Source of the DNA: Myxococcales bacterium
Lineage (GTDB): Bacteria; Myxococcota_A; Polyangia; Polyangiales; Ga0077539
Assembly (NCBI GenBank): GCA_013298625.1
Contig: JAAFIF010000010.1
Location: forward strand, 83,747-147,746
Reading direction: 5' to 3'
Length of the DNA stretch: 64,000 nucleotides
Shown one piece after another: positions 35,779 to 45,360 of the stretch. The position numbers and the translations under genes were made by a program. Position 1 is the first letter of the stretch; each line of letters begins with the position of its first letter. A model generated the notes under the pieces. The model saw only the letters and a list, made by a program, of their open reading frames with translations, made no database searches and had not been told where the DNA came from.

Positions 35779-38034
35779 ATGCTGCACCGCCGCGCCGCTC
35801 TCTGTGTCGCCTCGATCTGCGCCCTCTCGGCGTGCACCCTTCGGCCGCGCGCCGCCAACGCCCAGTGGTACGACCCCGCGCCGCTGCTCGCTTCGCTGCG
35901 CGCCCAGTCGCGCGCGACGCTGCCAGCAGCCGCCGGGCTCGCGCGGCTCGACACGCTGCCGCTCTACGACCTCGAGCTCGACGCCGACCCCGAAGCGCAC
36001 TCGTTTCGCGTGCGAGAAGAGCTGTATTTCACCAACAACGAGGCAGCGCCGCTGCCCGACCTCGTCCTGCGCTTGTACGCCAACAGCACCCAGCGCACGA
36101 CGCAAGGCGCCGTGGTCCTGCCCGCGTTGCGGATGACCCGCAGCGGCTGCCGCGCGGAATCGGGCGCGGACGTCCCGTGCGCGATCACCGCGGACTCAGC
36201 GTCAGTGCTCACCGTGCGGCCCGCGCAAGCGATCGCGCCCGGGCAGCGAATTCGCGTGTGGATCGAGCTCGACGGCCGGCTCGACGCGATCGACTCGTCG
36301 CGCACCAACCTCCTCTCGCAAGGGATGGAGTCCTTCTCGTCCATCACACAGCCGAGCGACCCGAGCGCCGCCAGCGCCAGCGACTACGGCCTGCTCGCGG
36401 TGGGCGACGGGATCGCGTGCCTCGCGCAGTGGTACCCCGTGCTCGCCCCGCGCCGCGGCAATCAATGGGTGCGCGACGACCGGGGATCGCTCGGTGACCT
36501 CGGCAGCGACGAGCTCTCGCACGTCCGCGCGAGGGTGAGCTTTCCTGACGGGTACAGGACGGTGACGACCGGCGTGACCGTGCGCGAGAGCGTGGGATCG
36601 TCCTCGGTGGCCGTGGTCAACGGCGCCGACGCAGGCGCGACGGTCCTGCGAAATCCCAGGCGAACACACGAGGTCGTCGCCGCCATGGTGCGGGACTTCA
36701 CGGTGCTCTCGTCGCGCACGTGGGTCGCGCTCGAGCGGCGAGTGGGCGACGTCACCGTGCGCTCGCACGTGCTTCCAAACGAGCGCGCGGCGGGGCAGCG
36801 CGTGCTCGACGCCGCAGCAGGCTCGCTCGAAGTGTACGAGCGCCGCTTCGGCCCGTACCCGTACGCGGACTTGGACGTGTGCGAAGCCGCCGTCGTCGGC
36901 GGCGCGGGCGGCGTCGAGTTCGCGGGGCTCGTGACCGTGGCGAGCATGTTCTACCGCGATCCCTCTGCGGCCAACGCGAGCGCGAGCGGCGGGATGGGCC
37001 AGCTCGTACAGCAGCTCATGGGGGGAGCAGGCGGGCTCGACATGAGCGCGGCGCTCGGCGGAATGCTCGAGTTCGTGACGGCGCACGAGGTCGCGCACCA
37101 GTGGTGGCACGGGCTCGTCGGCAGCGACTCGCGAGATCACCCGTTTGTGGACGAGGCGCTCGCGCAGTACAGCGCGATCGTCTACCTCGAAGACCGCTAC
37201 GGCCGCGCCCGCGCGCAGCGCGACGGCGACGCCAACGTGAAGAACAACTACCACTTGCTCCGCGCGCTCGGTCAGCCCGATCAAGCGGTCAACCGCGCGG
37301 TCGCGACCTTTCGCACGCCCGTCGCCTACGCGGGGATCGTCTACGGCAAGGCGCCGTACTTCTACGACGCCGCGCGGCGCGCGCTCGGCGACGCGGCGTT
37401 CTTTGCGGCGATGCAGCGGTACGTGAGGGACAACGCGTTTCGCGTGGCGCCCCCCAACGCGATCATCGACGCCCTCGCGCAAGGCGACGGCGCGCTGCGA
37501 GGGCGCGCGGCGACCACACAGGCGACGCGGGTTCGAGCGCTCGCGCGGCGGTGGCTCGAAGAGACGCACGGCGACACGGACCTCGGCCGCGCGTCGCTCG
37601 GCACCCTCGCCGCGCGCATGATGGGCGAGACGGACCCCGCGCGCGTGCGAGAGATGGAGCAGATGTTCGAGATGCTCGAGCGGACGGGTCTCATCCGCTC
37701 GCTGCTCGGCGGAGGCGGTCAGAGCGGCGGCGGCTTGAATCTTGGTGCGTTGATTCAAAACGGCGCGAGCGGGACGAGCGGAGGCAACGGCGCGAGCGGC
37801 GGGCAAGACGCGCTCGTGCAGACGCTGATGCGCGCGCTCTCGGGCAGCGGCGGCGCGGGCGCAATCGATTTGAGCGCGCTGCTCGGCGGCGGCGGCACGA
37901 CTGGCGGGGCTGCGACTCCGCGCACGAATGGCACGAATGGAGCGGGTCGAGCGGGCGGTTCGCGCGGGGCGGGCGGCTCGGGCGCGAGCGAGAGCCAAGA
38001 GCTCATGGAGCTGCTGCGACAGTTCATGCAGTGA
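35779..38034 (+). CDS. M1-like zinc metallopeptidase lipoprotein
   Basis: A 751-residue secreted protein. The signal peptide ends ALSACTLRP, giving a lipobox. The catalytic motif is HEVAH at residues 436-440 followed 18 residues later by Glu459, the HExxH-x18-E arrangement of the M1/gluzincin clan; HQWWHGLVG is typical of M1. The N-terminal beta domain (YDLELDADPEAHSFRVREEL) matches the M1 entry domain. The GxMEN motif of aminopeptidases is replaced by GGVEFAGL, so the exopeptidase anchor is altered. The C-terminal 120 residues are low-complexity Gly/Ser/Asn. It is likely anchored at the outer membrane facing the outside or periplasm. Confidence 0.85.
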   Translation: MLHRRAALCVASICALSACTLRPRAANAQWYDPAPLLASLRAQSRATLPAAAGLARLDTLPLYDLELDADPEAHSFRVREELYFTNNEAAPLPDLVLRLYANSTQRTTQGAVVLPALRMTRSGCRAESGADVPCAITADSASVLTVRPAQAIAPGQRIRVWIELDGRLDAIDSSRTNLLSQGMESFSSITQPSDPSAASASDYGLLAVGDGIACLAQWYPVLAPRRGNQWVRDDRGSLGDLGSDELSHVRARVSFPDGYRTVTTGVTVRESVGSSSVAVVNGADAGATVLRNPRRTHEVVAAMVRDFTVLSSRTWVALERRVGDVTVRSHVLPNERAAGQRVLDAAAGSLEVYERRFGPYPYADLDVCEAAVVGGAGGVEFAGLVTVASMFYRDPSAANASASGGMGQLVQQLMGGAGGLDMSAALGGMLEFVTAHEVAHQWWHGLVGSDSRDHPFVDEALAQYSAIVYLEDRYGRARAQRDGDANVKNNYHLLRALGQPDQAVNRAVATFRTPVAYAGIVYGKAPYFYDAARRALGDAAFFAAMQRYVRDNAFRVAPPNAIIDALAQGDGALRGRAATTQATRVRALARRWLEETHGDTDLGRASLGTLAARMMGETDPARVREMEQMFEMLERTGLIRSLLGGGGQSGGGLNLGALIQNGASGTSGGNGASGGQDALVQTLMRALSGSGGAGAIDLSALLGGGGTTGGAATPRTNGTNGAGRAGGSRGAGGSGASESQELMELLRQFMQ

Positions 38035-38172
38035 GCGGCTGACTCGCTCTTCGCATGTTGCCAACCCGTCGAGACCACTGCGACTTCGCTGCGGCTTTGG
38101 GCGCCTTCGCACGCCGCGCGTGTGCCCACCCGCCGGGCCGCGCGCAGCCCATGTACACTCGCGGCGCCGCCC

Positions 38173-41100
38173 ATGAGACTCCGCACACGCTCTCGCGCGC
38201 TCTGCGCGCTCGCCGCTGCATCCATCGTCTCGTCGCCGCTCGCCGTGAGCGCGTGGCCCTTTCCGCCGAACGCGACGCGCGAGCAGGCGGCGGACATGGC
38301 CAACTGGCCCAACGACCCGGACTACCGTCGGCAGTATCACCACTGGTCGTGGATCCCCGCGCGCAACCAGGCGATCGCGGGCTTTCGCACGCAAGAGCTC
38401 GCGATCGGCGCGGGAAACAACACCGATCGCGCGTGGGGCCTGAGCACGGGTGACCCTCGTGTGCTCATCGCCGTCCTCGACTCGGGCATCGAGTGGGACG
38501 AGCGAAGCATTCAGCTCCAGGCCGCGCTCAACCTCGCCGAGACGCCGGTCCCGCAGCGCGCGGACGGCAGCCCGTTCGCCACGCACGACGCCGACGGCAA
38601 CGGGCGCGTGGACGTTCGCGACTACGCAAACGACCCGCGAATCACCTGCGGAACCGCGCTGCCACACCCGATCACGGCGTGCCGCGACGCGATGGGCGCC
38701 GCCAACGACCCCAACCGCAACGGCATCCTCGACGCGGGCGACCTGATCCGAACGTTTTCGAACGGGACCGACGAGGACAACAACGGACTCGTCGACGACA
38801 TCTCTGGGTGGGACTTCTTCAAAGACGACAACGACCCGTACGACGACACCCGCTACGGCCACGGAACGGGCGAAGCCGAAGACAGCACCGCCACGGCCAA
38901 CGACGGTATCGGCAGCATCGGCGGCTGCCCCGAGTGTCAGTTCGTTCCGCTGCGCGTGGGCGACTCGTTTGTGACCGACTCCAACGACTTCGCGCAGGCC
39001 GTCATGTACGCCTCCGACGCAGACTACGGGCAAAACCGCAGGGTGCGCGTGATCCAAGAGGCCCTCGGCGCGCTCAACCTCACGCAGTTCGCGCAGCAAG
39101 CGATGGACTACGCGTACCGCCGCGGGCTCATCGTCGTGGCCAGCGCAGCCGACGAAAACTCTCGGCACCACAACCTCCCGGGCACCGGCAACCACACCCT
39201 CTACGTCCACGCCGTGCGCCCCAACCGCGGCCTCGACGACGCCACCACCTTCATCGCCTTCAACAACTGCACGAACTACGGCGGCCAGCTCATGCTCTCG
39301 GTCGCCGGCAACGCGTGCTCGTCAGAGGCCGTCGGGCAGAGCTCGGGCATCGCCGGGCTCATCTATTCGTACGCGCTGCAGCAGAACCTCTCGCCCGAGC
39401 TCAGCGCCGAAGAAGTGCGACAGCTCTTCGTCACGACCGTCGACGACATCAACGTCCCCGAGTCGCAGATGAGCTCGCCCAACTACAACCGGCAGTTCTA
39501 CCCGTCGCTGCCCGGCTGGGATCAGCGCTTCGGCTACGGGCGCGTCAACTCGCGCAACATCCTCGAGGCCATTCGAGACCGAAAAATCCCGCCCGAAGTC
39601 GACGTCACCTCACCGCGCTGGTTTCAGGTTCACTACCCCGATCGATCGCCCATGCTGCGCATCGAGGGGCACATCGCCGCGCGTCGCGCGCCCAACTTCG
39701 ACTACGTCGTCGAGTGGGCGCCGGGCATCGAGCCGATGGACTCGCAGTGGCGCTCGGTCGTCACGCGCAACAACGTCAGCGCGGCGGTCGACGGAGAGCT
39801 CGCGTCGATCGACACGTCCACGCTCATGATCGACAACCCGGGCGAGCGCGAGAACCGCTACACGATCACCGTGCGCGTGCGCGCCGTCGCGCACTACGGC
39901 GGGACCGCTGGTGACGTGCGCGGCGAGTACCGCAAGGTCGTGTACGTCCATCGAGACAGCACGCTTCTGCCGGGATTTCCCGTGGATTTGCACGGCTCGG
40001 GAGAAGCGTCGCCGAGGATCGCGGACCTCGACGGCGACGGGCGGGGCGAGGTGGTCGTGGTCAACTCCGACGGAGTGCTGCACGCATATCGCGCGAACGG
40101 GAGCGAAGCGCCTGGGTTTCCGGTGCGCACCAATCTCATTCGCGGCTACGACGGGAGCACGCAGGTTGGAGGGCGCGTCGTGGACTATCGCAACGTCCGC
40201 GGACACCGAATGGACACCGTCGGTCGCGTGGACTTCGACGTCGCGCGAGACATGGTCCTCTCGGCGCCGGCCATCGCCAACATCGACGACGAGCCGCAGC
40301 TCGAGATCGTCCTGCTCGGCTACGGCGGCAACGTCTACGTCTTCAACCATGATGGAACCGCGTATGGCCGGGGATTTCCCAGCTCGCTCGACGATGTCCC
40401 GAGCGGGGACACCTCGCCCGAACGCATCTTGGACCGCGGGATCGCGGGCGCGCCCGTGCTCGTCGACCTCGACCGCAACGGCCGCCCCGAGATCGTCTTC
40501 GGCGCGTTCGACGGAAAGCTCTACGCCCTCGACTCGCTGACGGCCGCGGATCACCCTGGGTTTCCCGTCACGCTTCACTACACGCGCGAGCCGAACACTG
40601 AGTACAACCGCGCCTTCGGCAGCGTCGGCGTCGCGGACCTCGACGGAGACATGGCCCCAGACCTCGTCGCGGTCTCCAACGAGCGCATCGCCAACACCAG
40701 CGGCAACATGGGCCCCATCTACGCGGTCTACGCCGACGGCAACCGCCACGCTGGAGGGCCGTTTCATCCTGGCTGGCCCATCCCCTTCAGCGGCACGGAC
40801 ATCCTCCCCCTCGTCGGCTCTGGAATCATGAACGCCCCCGCCCTCGGCGACGTCGACGACGATGGCCGCGACGAGCTCGGCGCGATCGGCAACGCCAACA
40901 CGGCCATGTCGATCCTCCGCGGCGATCAGCGCATGAGCACGCCGCGCTCGCAATCGTCGCTCAACACCGTGACGATCCTCGACAACATCGCGCGCGGATC
41001 GCGCAGCGATGACCGACAACGGCAGCCGTTCGTTCCGGCGTTTAGCTTTCCGACCTTCGCGGACCTGCACAACAGCGGGCGCCTCGCGATGATCGCCTCG

Positions 41101-41847
41101 GGCGCCAACCTCGCGTTGATCGCAGCCGCGACCGGCGGAATCGCCGCGGAGTACTCGAACCTCGTCGGCGCGTGGGACGCGCGCGACGGCCGCCCCGTCG
41201 CCGGGTTTCCGAAGCTCATCGAGGACTACACGTTCTTCGTGAACCCCATCTCCGCCGACGTCTCTGGTGACGCGTACCCCGAAGTGCTCTTGGGCTCGGG
41301 CGGCTACTACCTCCACGCCTCGGACGCGTGCGGCGTCGCTGCGCCGGGCTTTCCGAAGTTCACCGGGCAGTGGCACGTGGGCTCTCCCGCGGTCGGCGAC
41401 CTCGACGGCGACGGAACGCTCGAGGTCGTCTCCACCACGCGCTCGGGCTGGCTCTACGCGTGGCGCACCATGGGGCGCAGCAACGGCAACGTGCAGTGGC
41501 CCACGTTTCGACACGACAACAGCAACACAGGCAACTGGCGCACGCCCCTTCCGTTCGGCACGCGCCGCGTGATGGACGCTCCCGCCCTCATGTGCGCGCC
41601 GCGCGGCGCCGACGCGGGTGTCCCCGACGCCACCGTGGACACTGACGCGAGCCTCGACGGCGGCGCGACGGGCGACGCCAGCGCCTCGATGGACGGCAGC
41701 TCCGCGGACGGAGGACGCCTCACCGCAGGCGGCGGCTGCGGGTGCCGCACGAGCCCCACGAGGGCACCCGGCGCGCAGTGGGCAGCGGCCGTCGTCGCAG
41801 CGGCTGTGATCGCCTCCGCGCGTCGTCGCAAGCGCGCGCGAGGGTGA
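38173..41847 (+). CDS. Subtilase (S8) with FG-GAP-like repeats and MYXO-CTERM-like tail
   Basis: A 1224-residue exported serine protease. It has a signal peptide ending LAVSA, then a subtilase domain with Asp103 (VLDSG), His230 (YGHGTGE) and the serine in VGQSSGIAG at residue 390 or 391 (usual GTSMA is GQSSG). A beta-sandwich region follows, then several FG-GAP/VCBS-like blades containing DLDGDGRGE, DLDRNGRPEI, DVDDDGRDEL and DLDGDGTLEV, which may bind calcium. The end is an Asp/Ala-rich linker, GGGCGCRT, a hydrophobic segment and RRRKRARG, matching MYXO-CTERM sorting signals. So it is presumably exported and sorted to the outer surface. ATG at 38173 is preferred to one at 38122 because it gives a proper signal peptide. 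Confidence 0.85.
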   Translation: MRLRTRSRALCALAAASIVSSPLAVSAWPFPPNATREQAADMANWPNDPDYRRQYHHWSWIPARNQAIAGFRTQELAIGAGNNTDRAWGLSTGDPRVLIAVLDSGIEWDERSIQLQAALNLAETPVPQRADGSPFATHDADGNGRVDVRDYANDPRITCGTALPHPITACRDAMGAANDPNRNGILDAGDLIRTFSNGTDEDNNGLVDDISGWDFFKDDNDPYDDTRYGHGTGEAEDSTATANDGIGSIGGCPECQFVPLRVGDSFVTDSNDFAQAVMYASDADYGQNRRVRVIQEALGALNLTQFAQQAMDYAYRRGLIVVASAADENSRHHNLPGTGNHTLYVHAVRPNRGLDDATTFIAFNNCTNYGGQLMLSVAGNACSSEAVGQSSGIAGLIYSYALQQNLSPELSAEEVRQLFVTTVDDINVPESQMSSPNYNRQFYPSLPGWDQRFGYGRVNSRNILEAIRDRKIPPEVDVTSPRWFQVHYPDRSPMLRIEGHIAARRAPNFDYVVEWAPGIEPMDSQWRSVVTRNNVSAAVDGELASIDTSTLMIDNPGERENRYTITVRVRAVAHYGGTAGDVRGEYRKVVYVHRDSTLLPGFPVDLHGSGEASPRIADLDGDGRGEVVVVNSDGVLHAYRANGSEAPGFPVRTNLIRGYDGSTQVGGRVVDYRNVRGHRMDTVGRVDFDVARDMVLSAPAIANIDDEPQLEIVLLGYGGNVYVFNHDGTAYGRGFPSSLDDVPSGDTSPERILDRGIAGAPVLVDLDRNGRPEIVFGAFDGKLYALDSLTAADHPGFPVTLHYTREPNTEYNRAFGSVGVADLDGDMAPDLVAVSNERIANTSGNMGPIYAVYADGNRHAGGPFHPGWPIPFSGTDILPLVGSGIMNAPALGDVDDDGRDELGAIGNANTAMSILRGDQRMSTPRSQSSLNTVTILDNIARGSRSDDRQRQPFVPAFSFPTFADLHNSGRLAMIASGANLALIAAATGGIAAEYSNLVGAWDARDGRPVAGFPKLIEDYTFFVNPISADVSGDAYPEVLLGSGGYYLHASDACGVAAPGFPKFTGQWHVGSPAVGDLDGDGTLEVVSTTRSGWLYAWRTMGRSNGNVQWPTFRHDNSNTGNWRTPLPFGTRRVMDAPALMCAPRGADAGVPDATVDTDASLDGGATGDASASMDGSSADGGRLTAGGGCGCRTSPTRAPGAQWAAAVVAAAVIASARRRKRARG

Positions 41848-41891
41848 GCGCGCGGCCCATCACGAGGGGGAGCGCACTCGACGGACCTCCC

Positions 41892-43241
41892 TCAGCCGCT
41901 CTTGTCTGCGTCGATCGCGTACTGCTGCAGCTTCGCGTAGAGCAGCGCGCGACGAATCCCGAGCAGCCGCGCGGCCTCCGTGCGATTTCCATTGGCGCGC
42001 TCGAGGGCCTTGCCGATCAGCGATCGCTCGAGCGCCTCGACGCGCTCCCGCAGGTCCAGAGACCCGAGCGCCTGGCTCGCCTCGACGGGATCCGCGTCGA
42101 CCGAGCGCGCCGCGAGGTCTCCTCCGAAATCGACGACGTCGAGCACCTCGCTCGCAGACATGACGCAGGCGCGTTCGACCACGTGAAATAGCTGCCGAAC
42201 ATTGCCAGGCCACGGCTGGTTGACGAGCCACCGCATCGCCTCTTCGGACACCGCTCGTCGGCCATCGCCGCGACGCTGGAGGCACAAGTCTACGAGCAGC
42301 GGGATGTCCATGCGTCGCTGTCGCAGCGGCGGCACCTCGATGCGCACGACGCTCAGTCGATAGTACAGATCCTCTCGCAGCGGCGGGGGCGTCGCGTCCA
42401 ACGCGCGCGAGGTCGCGGCGATCACGCGCGCCGATGATTGCAAGCGAGCGTTGGTCCCCACTCGCTCGAAGCCGCCATCCTCGAGCACGCGGAGCAGCTT
42501 GGTCTGCAGCGCGGCGTCGATGTCCGCGACCTCGTCGAGAAAGAGCGTGCCGCCTTCAGCGGCTTCGAAGCGTCCCTCGCGTCGCGTCAGCGCGCCGGTG
42601 AACGCCCCTCGCTCGTGACCGAACAGCTCGCTCTCGACCAACGTAGGCGCGAGCGCGGCCACGTTGACCGCTACGAGGGGGCCTGCGCGACGCTCGCTGT
42701 GGTCGTGGATCATCCGCGCGACGAGCTCTTTGCCTACGCCGCTCTCGCCGGTGATCAACACGGGCGCGTCCGAGGCAGAGGCGCGGCCGATCGCCTTCCA
42801 CACTTGCAAGATCGCTGGGCTCGCGCCCACGAAGCGCTCGTCCGTCGCGACCCGCTCGACGCGAGCCACGGTGCGCACGCGCACCGCGCGCTGCAGCGCT
42901 CGCTCGAGCGCGGCCAGGTCGAACGGCTTGGTCAAATACTCGAACGCGCCGAGCTTCATCGCAGAGATCGCTCGCGCGCTGTCTCCGTACGCGGTCACGA
43001 TCAGCACGGCGAGCGACGGAAACCGCGATCGCAGCTCGCGCAAGAACTCGAGCCCATCGCCGTCGCGCAGTCGAATGTCCAAGAGCACCGCGTCGAAGTG
43101 CGCCTCCGACAGCAGCGCGCGCGCGGCGCTGATCCCGTCCGCCGTGAGCACGTCGTATCCCCAGTCGTCGAAGGTCGCGCGCAGCCCGTCGCGGATCGCG
43201 CGCTCGTCGTCGACCACGAGCAGCCGTGGCGTGTGGCTCAC
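41892..43241 (-). CDS. NtrC-family sigma-54 response regulator
   Basis: A 449-residue response regulator. The receiver has Asp11-Asp12, phospho-acceptor Asp55 (VLLDIRLRDG) and Lys105 (TKPFD). The AAA+ domain has GESGVGKE, ELFGHERGAFTGA (contains the sigma-54-contacting GAFTGA loop) and GGTLFLDEV. The C-terminal Fis-like helix-turn-helix is GNRTEAARLLGIRRALLYAK. It is the partner of the histidine kinase gene just upstream; GTG start overlapping its stop (GTGA). It should activate sigma-54 promoters, probably for its own operon or a secreted process, but no target was identified here. Confidence 0.93.
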   Translation of the reverse strand: MSHTPRLLVVDDERAIRDGLRATFDDWGYDVLTADGISAARALLSEAHFDAVLLDIRLRDGDGLEFLRELRSRFPSLAVLIVTAYGDSARAISAMKLGAFEYLTKPFDLAALERALQRAVRVRTVARVERVATDERFVGASPAILQVWKAIGRASASDAPVLITGESGVGKELVARMIHDHSERRAGPLVAVNVAALAPTLVESELFGHERGAFTGALTRREGRFEAAEGGTLFLDEVADIDAALQTKLLRVLEDGGFERVGTNARLQSSARVIAATSRALDATPPPLREDLYYRLSVVRIEVPPLRQRRMDIPLLVDLCLQRRGDGRRAVSEEAMRWLVNQPWPGNVRQLFHVVERACVMSASEVLDVVDFGGDLAARSVDADPVEASQALGSLDLRERVEALERSLIGKALERANGNRTEAARLLGIRRALLYAKLQQYAIDADKSG

Positions 43242-44707
43242 CGCGTCGGCTCCCGCTCGAGCTCGATCGTCATTCGCGTCTCGTTGTCCGCTCGCTCGAA
43301 GCGCAGCGCGCCGCCTTGCGCTTCGACGAGCGACTTCGACAAGAAGAGCCCCAGCCCAGTTCCGTCAGGTTTGGTCGTAAAAAACGGCTCGAACAGCTCT
43401 TGTACACGGTCCTCTGGCACGCCTTCTCCTCGGTCCGAGATCGTCACGGTCAACGCTCGCTCGGCCTCCGCGATGCGCACGCGCACGACCTCGCCGCGAG
43501 GGCTCGCTTCGACGGCGTTGCGTAGCAGGTTGTCGATCACCTGCACCAGCTGCGCGCGGTCTCCTCGCGCGACGCCCTCGCCGAGGCGCTCGATGACAAC
43601 CGCTCGCGGCGCGGCGAGCGCGCTCATCAGCGACACACGCTCGTCGACGAGCGGGGCCATCGCCACCGCTTGCGGCTGCTCCGACGAGCGTTGCGAGAGC
43701 TGCAGCAACGAACGCACGAGCGCGTCGAGGCGCACCACCTCGGCGTTCGCCGAGCGGACGTCTTCGGTCGAGCGCGCGTCGAGCGGTCGACGCTGCAGCC
43801 GGTCGAGCCGAAGCTTCACCGCGGCGAGCGGGTTTCTCACCTCGTGCGCGACGCCCGCCACGAGGCGCCCGAGCGCCGCGAGCCGCGCTGCGTGATCGAG
43901 CGAGCGCTGCAACGCCCGCTCGCGATCACGCGACGCCTTGAGCCGCTCGACCATCTGCGCGACGGCGTCTGCGATGGAGCGCAGCTCGACCGACGGAGGC
44001 GGTTCGATCGGCGCGTCGAGGTCGACCGCGACCCGCGCCAGCGACGTCTCGATCGCGATTCGGCCGCGCCGGAGCATCAAGAGCAGGTCCACCGTGAGTC
44101 CGACGAGCGCCAGCGCCACCACGGCGAGCGCCGGCACAAGCAGCAGCCACAGCGTGTCCGAGCGCAGCCTCGCGCGGTTGGGCATGCGAAGCAGCACGAA
44201 GCGCGCGAGCGACGGAGACGCTCCCCTCGCGACGATGAAGAGCATGTCGTTGGGCGCGGCGAAGCGGCGCTGCTGCAGGATTCCGACGCGCGCGAGTCGA
44301 CACACGTCGCTCACCACGGATCGGTCGAGCGGAAGCATCCGCGGCGACGAACGCGCAGCGAACGAGCTCGAGGTCGGCGCTTCGAAGAGCGGCGCGATGG
44401 TCACCACGTCGAGCAGCGCTCCGCTCGTCGCGCACTCGCCCGCGCTCGCGTCGATCAACGGCTCGATCAGCGACAGCATTCGCGCGCGCCGAGCGCGATC
44501 GTCGGGCGGCCCGGGCGAGGCGTCGAGCGTCCTCTCGAGCCCCGCCAACGTCACCTCGGCGCTCTCGAACGAACGCCGCTGCTGCTCTCCTGCGCTGGAC
44601 GCACGAAGCTCGAGCCCGCCGAGCACCGCCGCCGCCAGCGACGCGAGCGCGAGCGCGAGCAGCACGAGCGTCCGGCGTTCGAGCGATGCGTGCTTGGACC
44701 GTGCCAT
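43238..44707 (-). CDS. Membrane sensor histidine kinase
   Basis: A 489-residue sensor kinase. Two membrane segments (about residues 14-30 and 178-200) flank a periplasmic sensing domain; a HAMP-like linker is followed by the dimerisation domain with GVAHEVRNPLAAVKLR (phospho-His) and the ATPase domain with QVIDNLLRNAVEASPRG (N box), ISDRGEGVP (G1) and GTGLGLFLS (G2). It should phosphorylate the NtrC-type regulator encoded downstream. The ATG overlaps the TGA of the preceding small EF-hand protein gene (TGATG), so the genes are translationally coupled. The signal is unknown; the two genes before it encode a secreted DUF3500 protein and a calcium-binding-like protein, suggesting an extracytoplasmic cue. 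Confidence 0.9.
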   Translation of the reverse strand: MARSKHASLERRTLVLLALALASLAAAVLGGLELRASSAGEQQRRSFESAEVTLAGLERTLDASPGPPDDRARRARMLSLIEPLIDASAGECATSGALLDVVTIAPLFEAPTSSSFAARSSPRMLPLDRSVVSDVCRLARVGILQQRRFAAPNDMLFIVARGASPSLARFVLLRMPNRARLRSDTLWLLLVPALAVVALALVGLTVDLLLMLRRGRIAIETSLARVAVDLDAPIEPPPSVELRSIADAVAQMVERLKASRDRERALQRSLDHAARLAALGRLVAGVAHEVRNPLAAVKLRLDRLQRRPLDARSTEDVRSANAEVVRLDALVRSLLQLSQRSSEQPQAVAMAPLVDERVSLMSALAAPRAVVIERLGEGVARGDRAQLVQVIDNLLRNAVEASPRGEVVRVRIAEAERALTVTISDRGEGVPEDRVQELFEPFFTTKPDGTGLGLFLSKSLVEAQGGALRFERADNETRMTIELEREPTR

Positions 44708-45357
44708 CAGCGGGCGAGGATGCTCGCTCGGGATCGTCGCCGAAGCCACCCCCCGAGCAGCCCGAGCGAGAGCAGGCCGCACGCCGAGGCGAGGGCGCGA
44801 GCGCGGCGGTTCCACTGGAGATTGGGTGGGTCGAGCGCGAAGCGAACGTGCGCCTCGCGGCCTTCGAGCGCGCGGCGGACGCCCGTGACGCGCGGCCCTC
44901 CTGCACCAGTGAACACGTGGATCGAGTACGCGCTCGCCACCGGTCGGTGATCGCTGCGGACGCTCAGCTCGTGGGATCCAGCGGCGAGCGCGGGGCTCTT
45001 CGCAGCGCAGCGAACGGTCAAGCTCGCCGCGCCGGTCTCGAGCACGCCCGGCGACGAGAACGAGCGAGGCGCGCACCGCACGTCGAGCGCGACCCCGTCG
45101 ATGACCGCCGAGAGCTCGCGGGCGAGCTGAGCGCTGTAGTGATCTTGCTCGCGCGCGTCGATCGCTCGGTCGCGATTCGAGTCGATGTGATCGACGAGCG
45201 AGCGCGCCACGGACGAGCCCGGGTTGAGCTCGACCGCGATGGTCACGCGATCGGCTTCGACCTCGACGAACAGGCTCTGCGCGCAATGCTCTGGGTGCGC
45301 GCTCGCGGTGCGCGCGGCCAGCAAGAGGACAGCAGAGACGAGCGCGCAGCGCTTCAC
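44707..45357 (-). CDS. Secreted/membrane protein with EF-hand-like loop
   Basis: A 216-residue protein with a signal peptide (MKRCALVSAVLLLAARTASA), a beta-rich exported domain and a C-terminal membrane segment (ALASACGLLSLGLLGGWL) followed by basic residues. HIDSNRDRAIDAREQDHY matches a DxNxDxxIDxxE EF-hand-like calcium-binding loop. The domain resembles the exported N-terminal part of some HupE/UreJ-type membrane proteins, though the channel part is absent. It starts 3 bases after the DUF3500 gene and is coupled to the histidine kinase gene. A role in sensing or in supporting the DUF3500 protein is a guess. Confidence 0.75.
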   Translation of the reverse strand: MKRCALVSAVLLLAARTASAHPEHCAQSLFVEVEADRVTIAVELNPGSSVARSLVDHIDSNRDRAIDAREQDHYSAQLARELSAVIDGVALDVRCAPRSFSSPGVLETGAASLTVRCAAKSPALAAGSHELSVRSDHRPVASAYSIHVFTGAGGPRVTGVRRALEGREAHVRFALDPPNLQWNRRARALASACGLLSLGLLGGWLRRRSRASILAR

Positions 45358-45360
45358 GGG

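Noticed and set aside
36202..39210. 1002-codon minus-strand open frame across the peptidase and subtilase genes
   Set aside because: Crosses two well-supported genes on the other strand with shadow composition.
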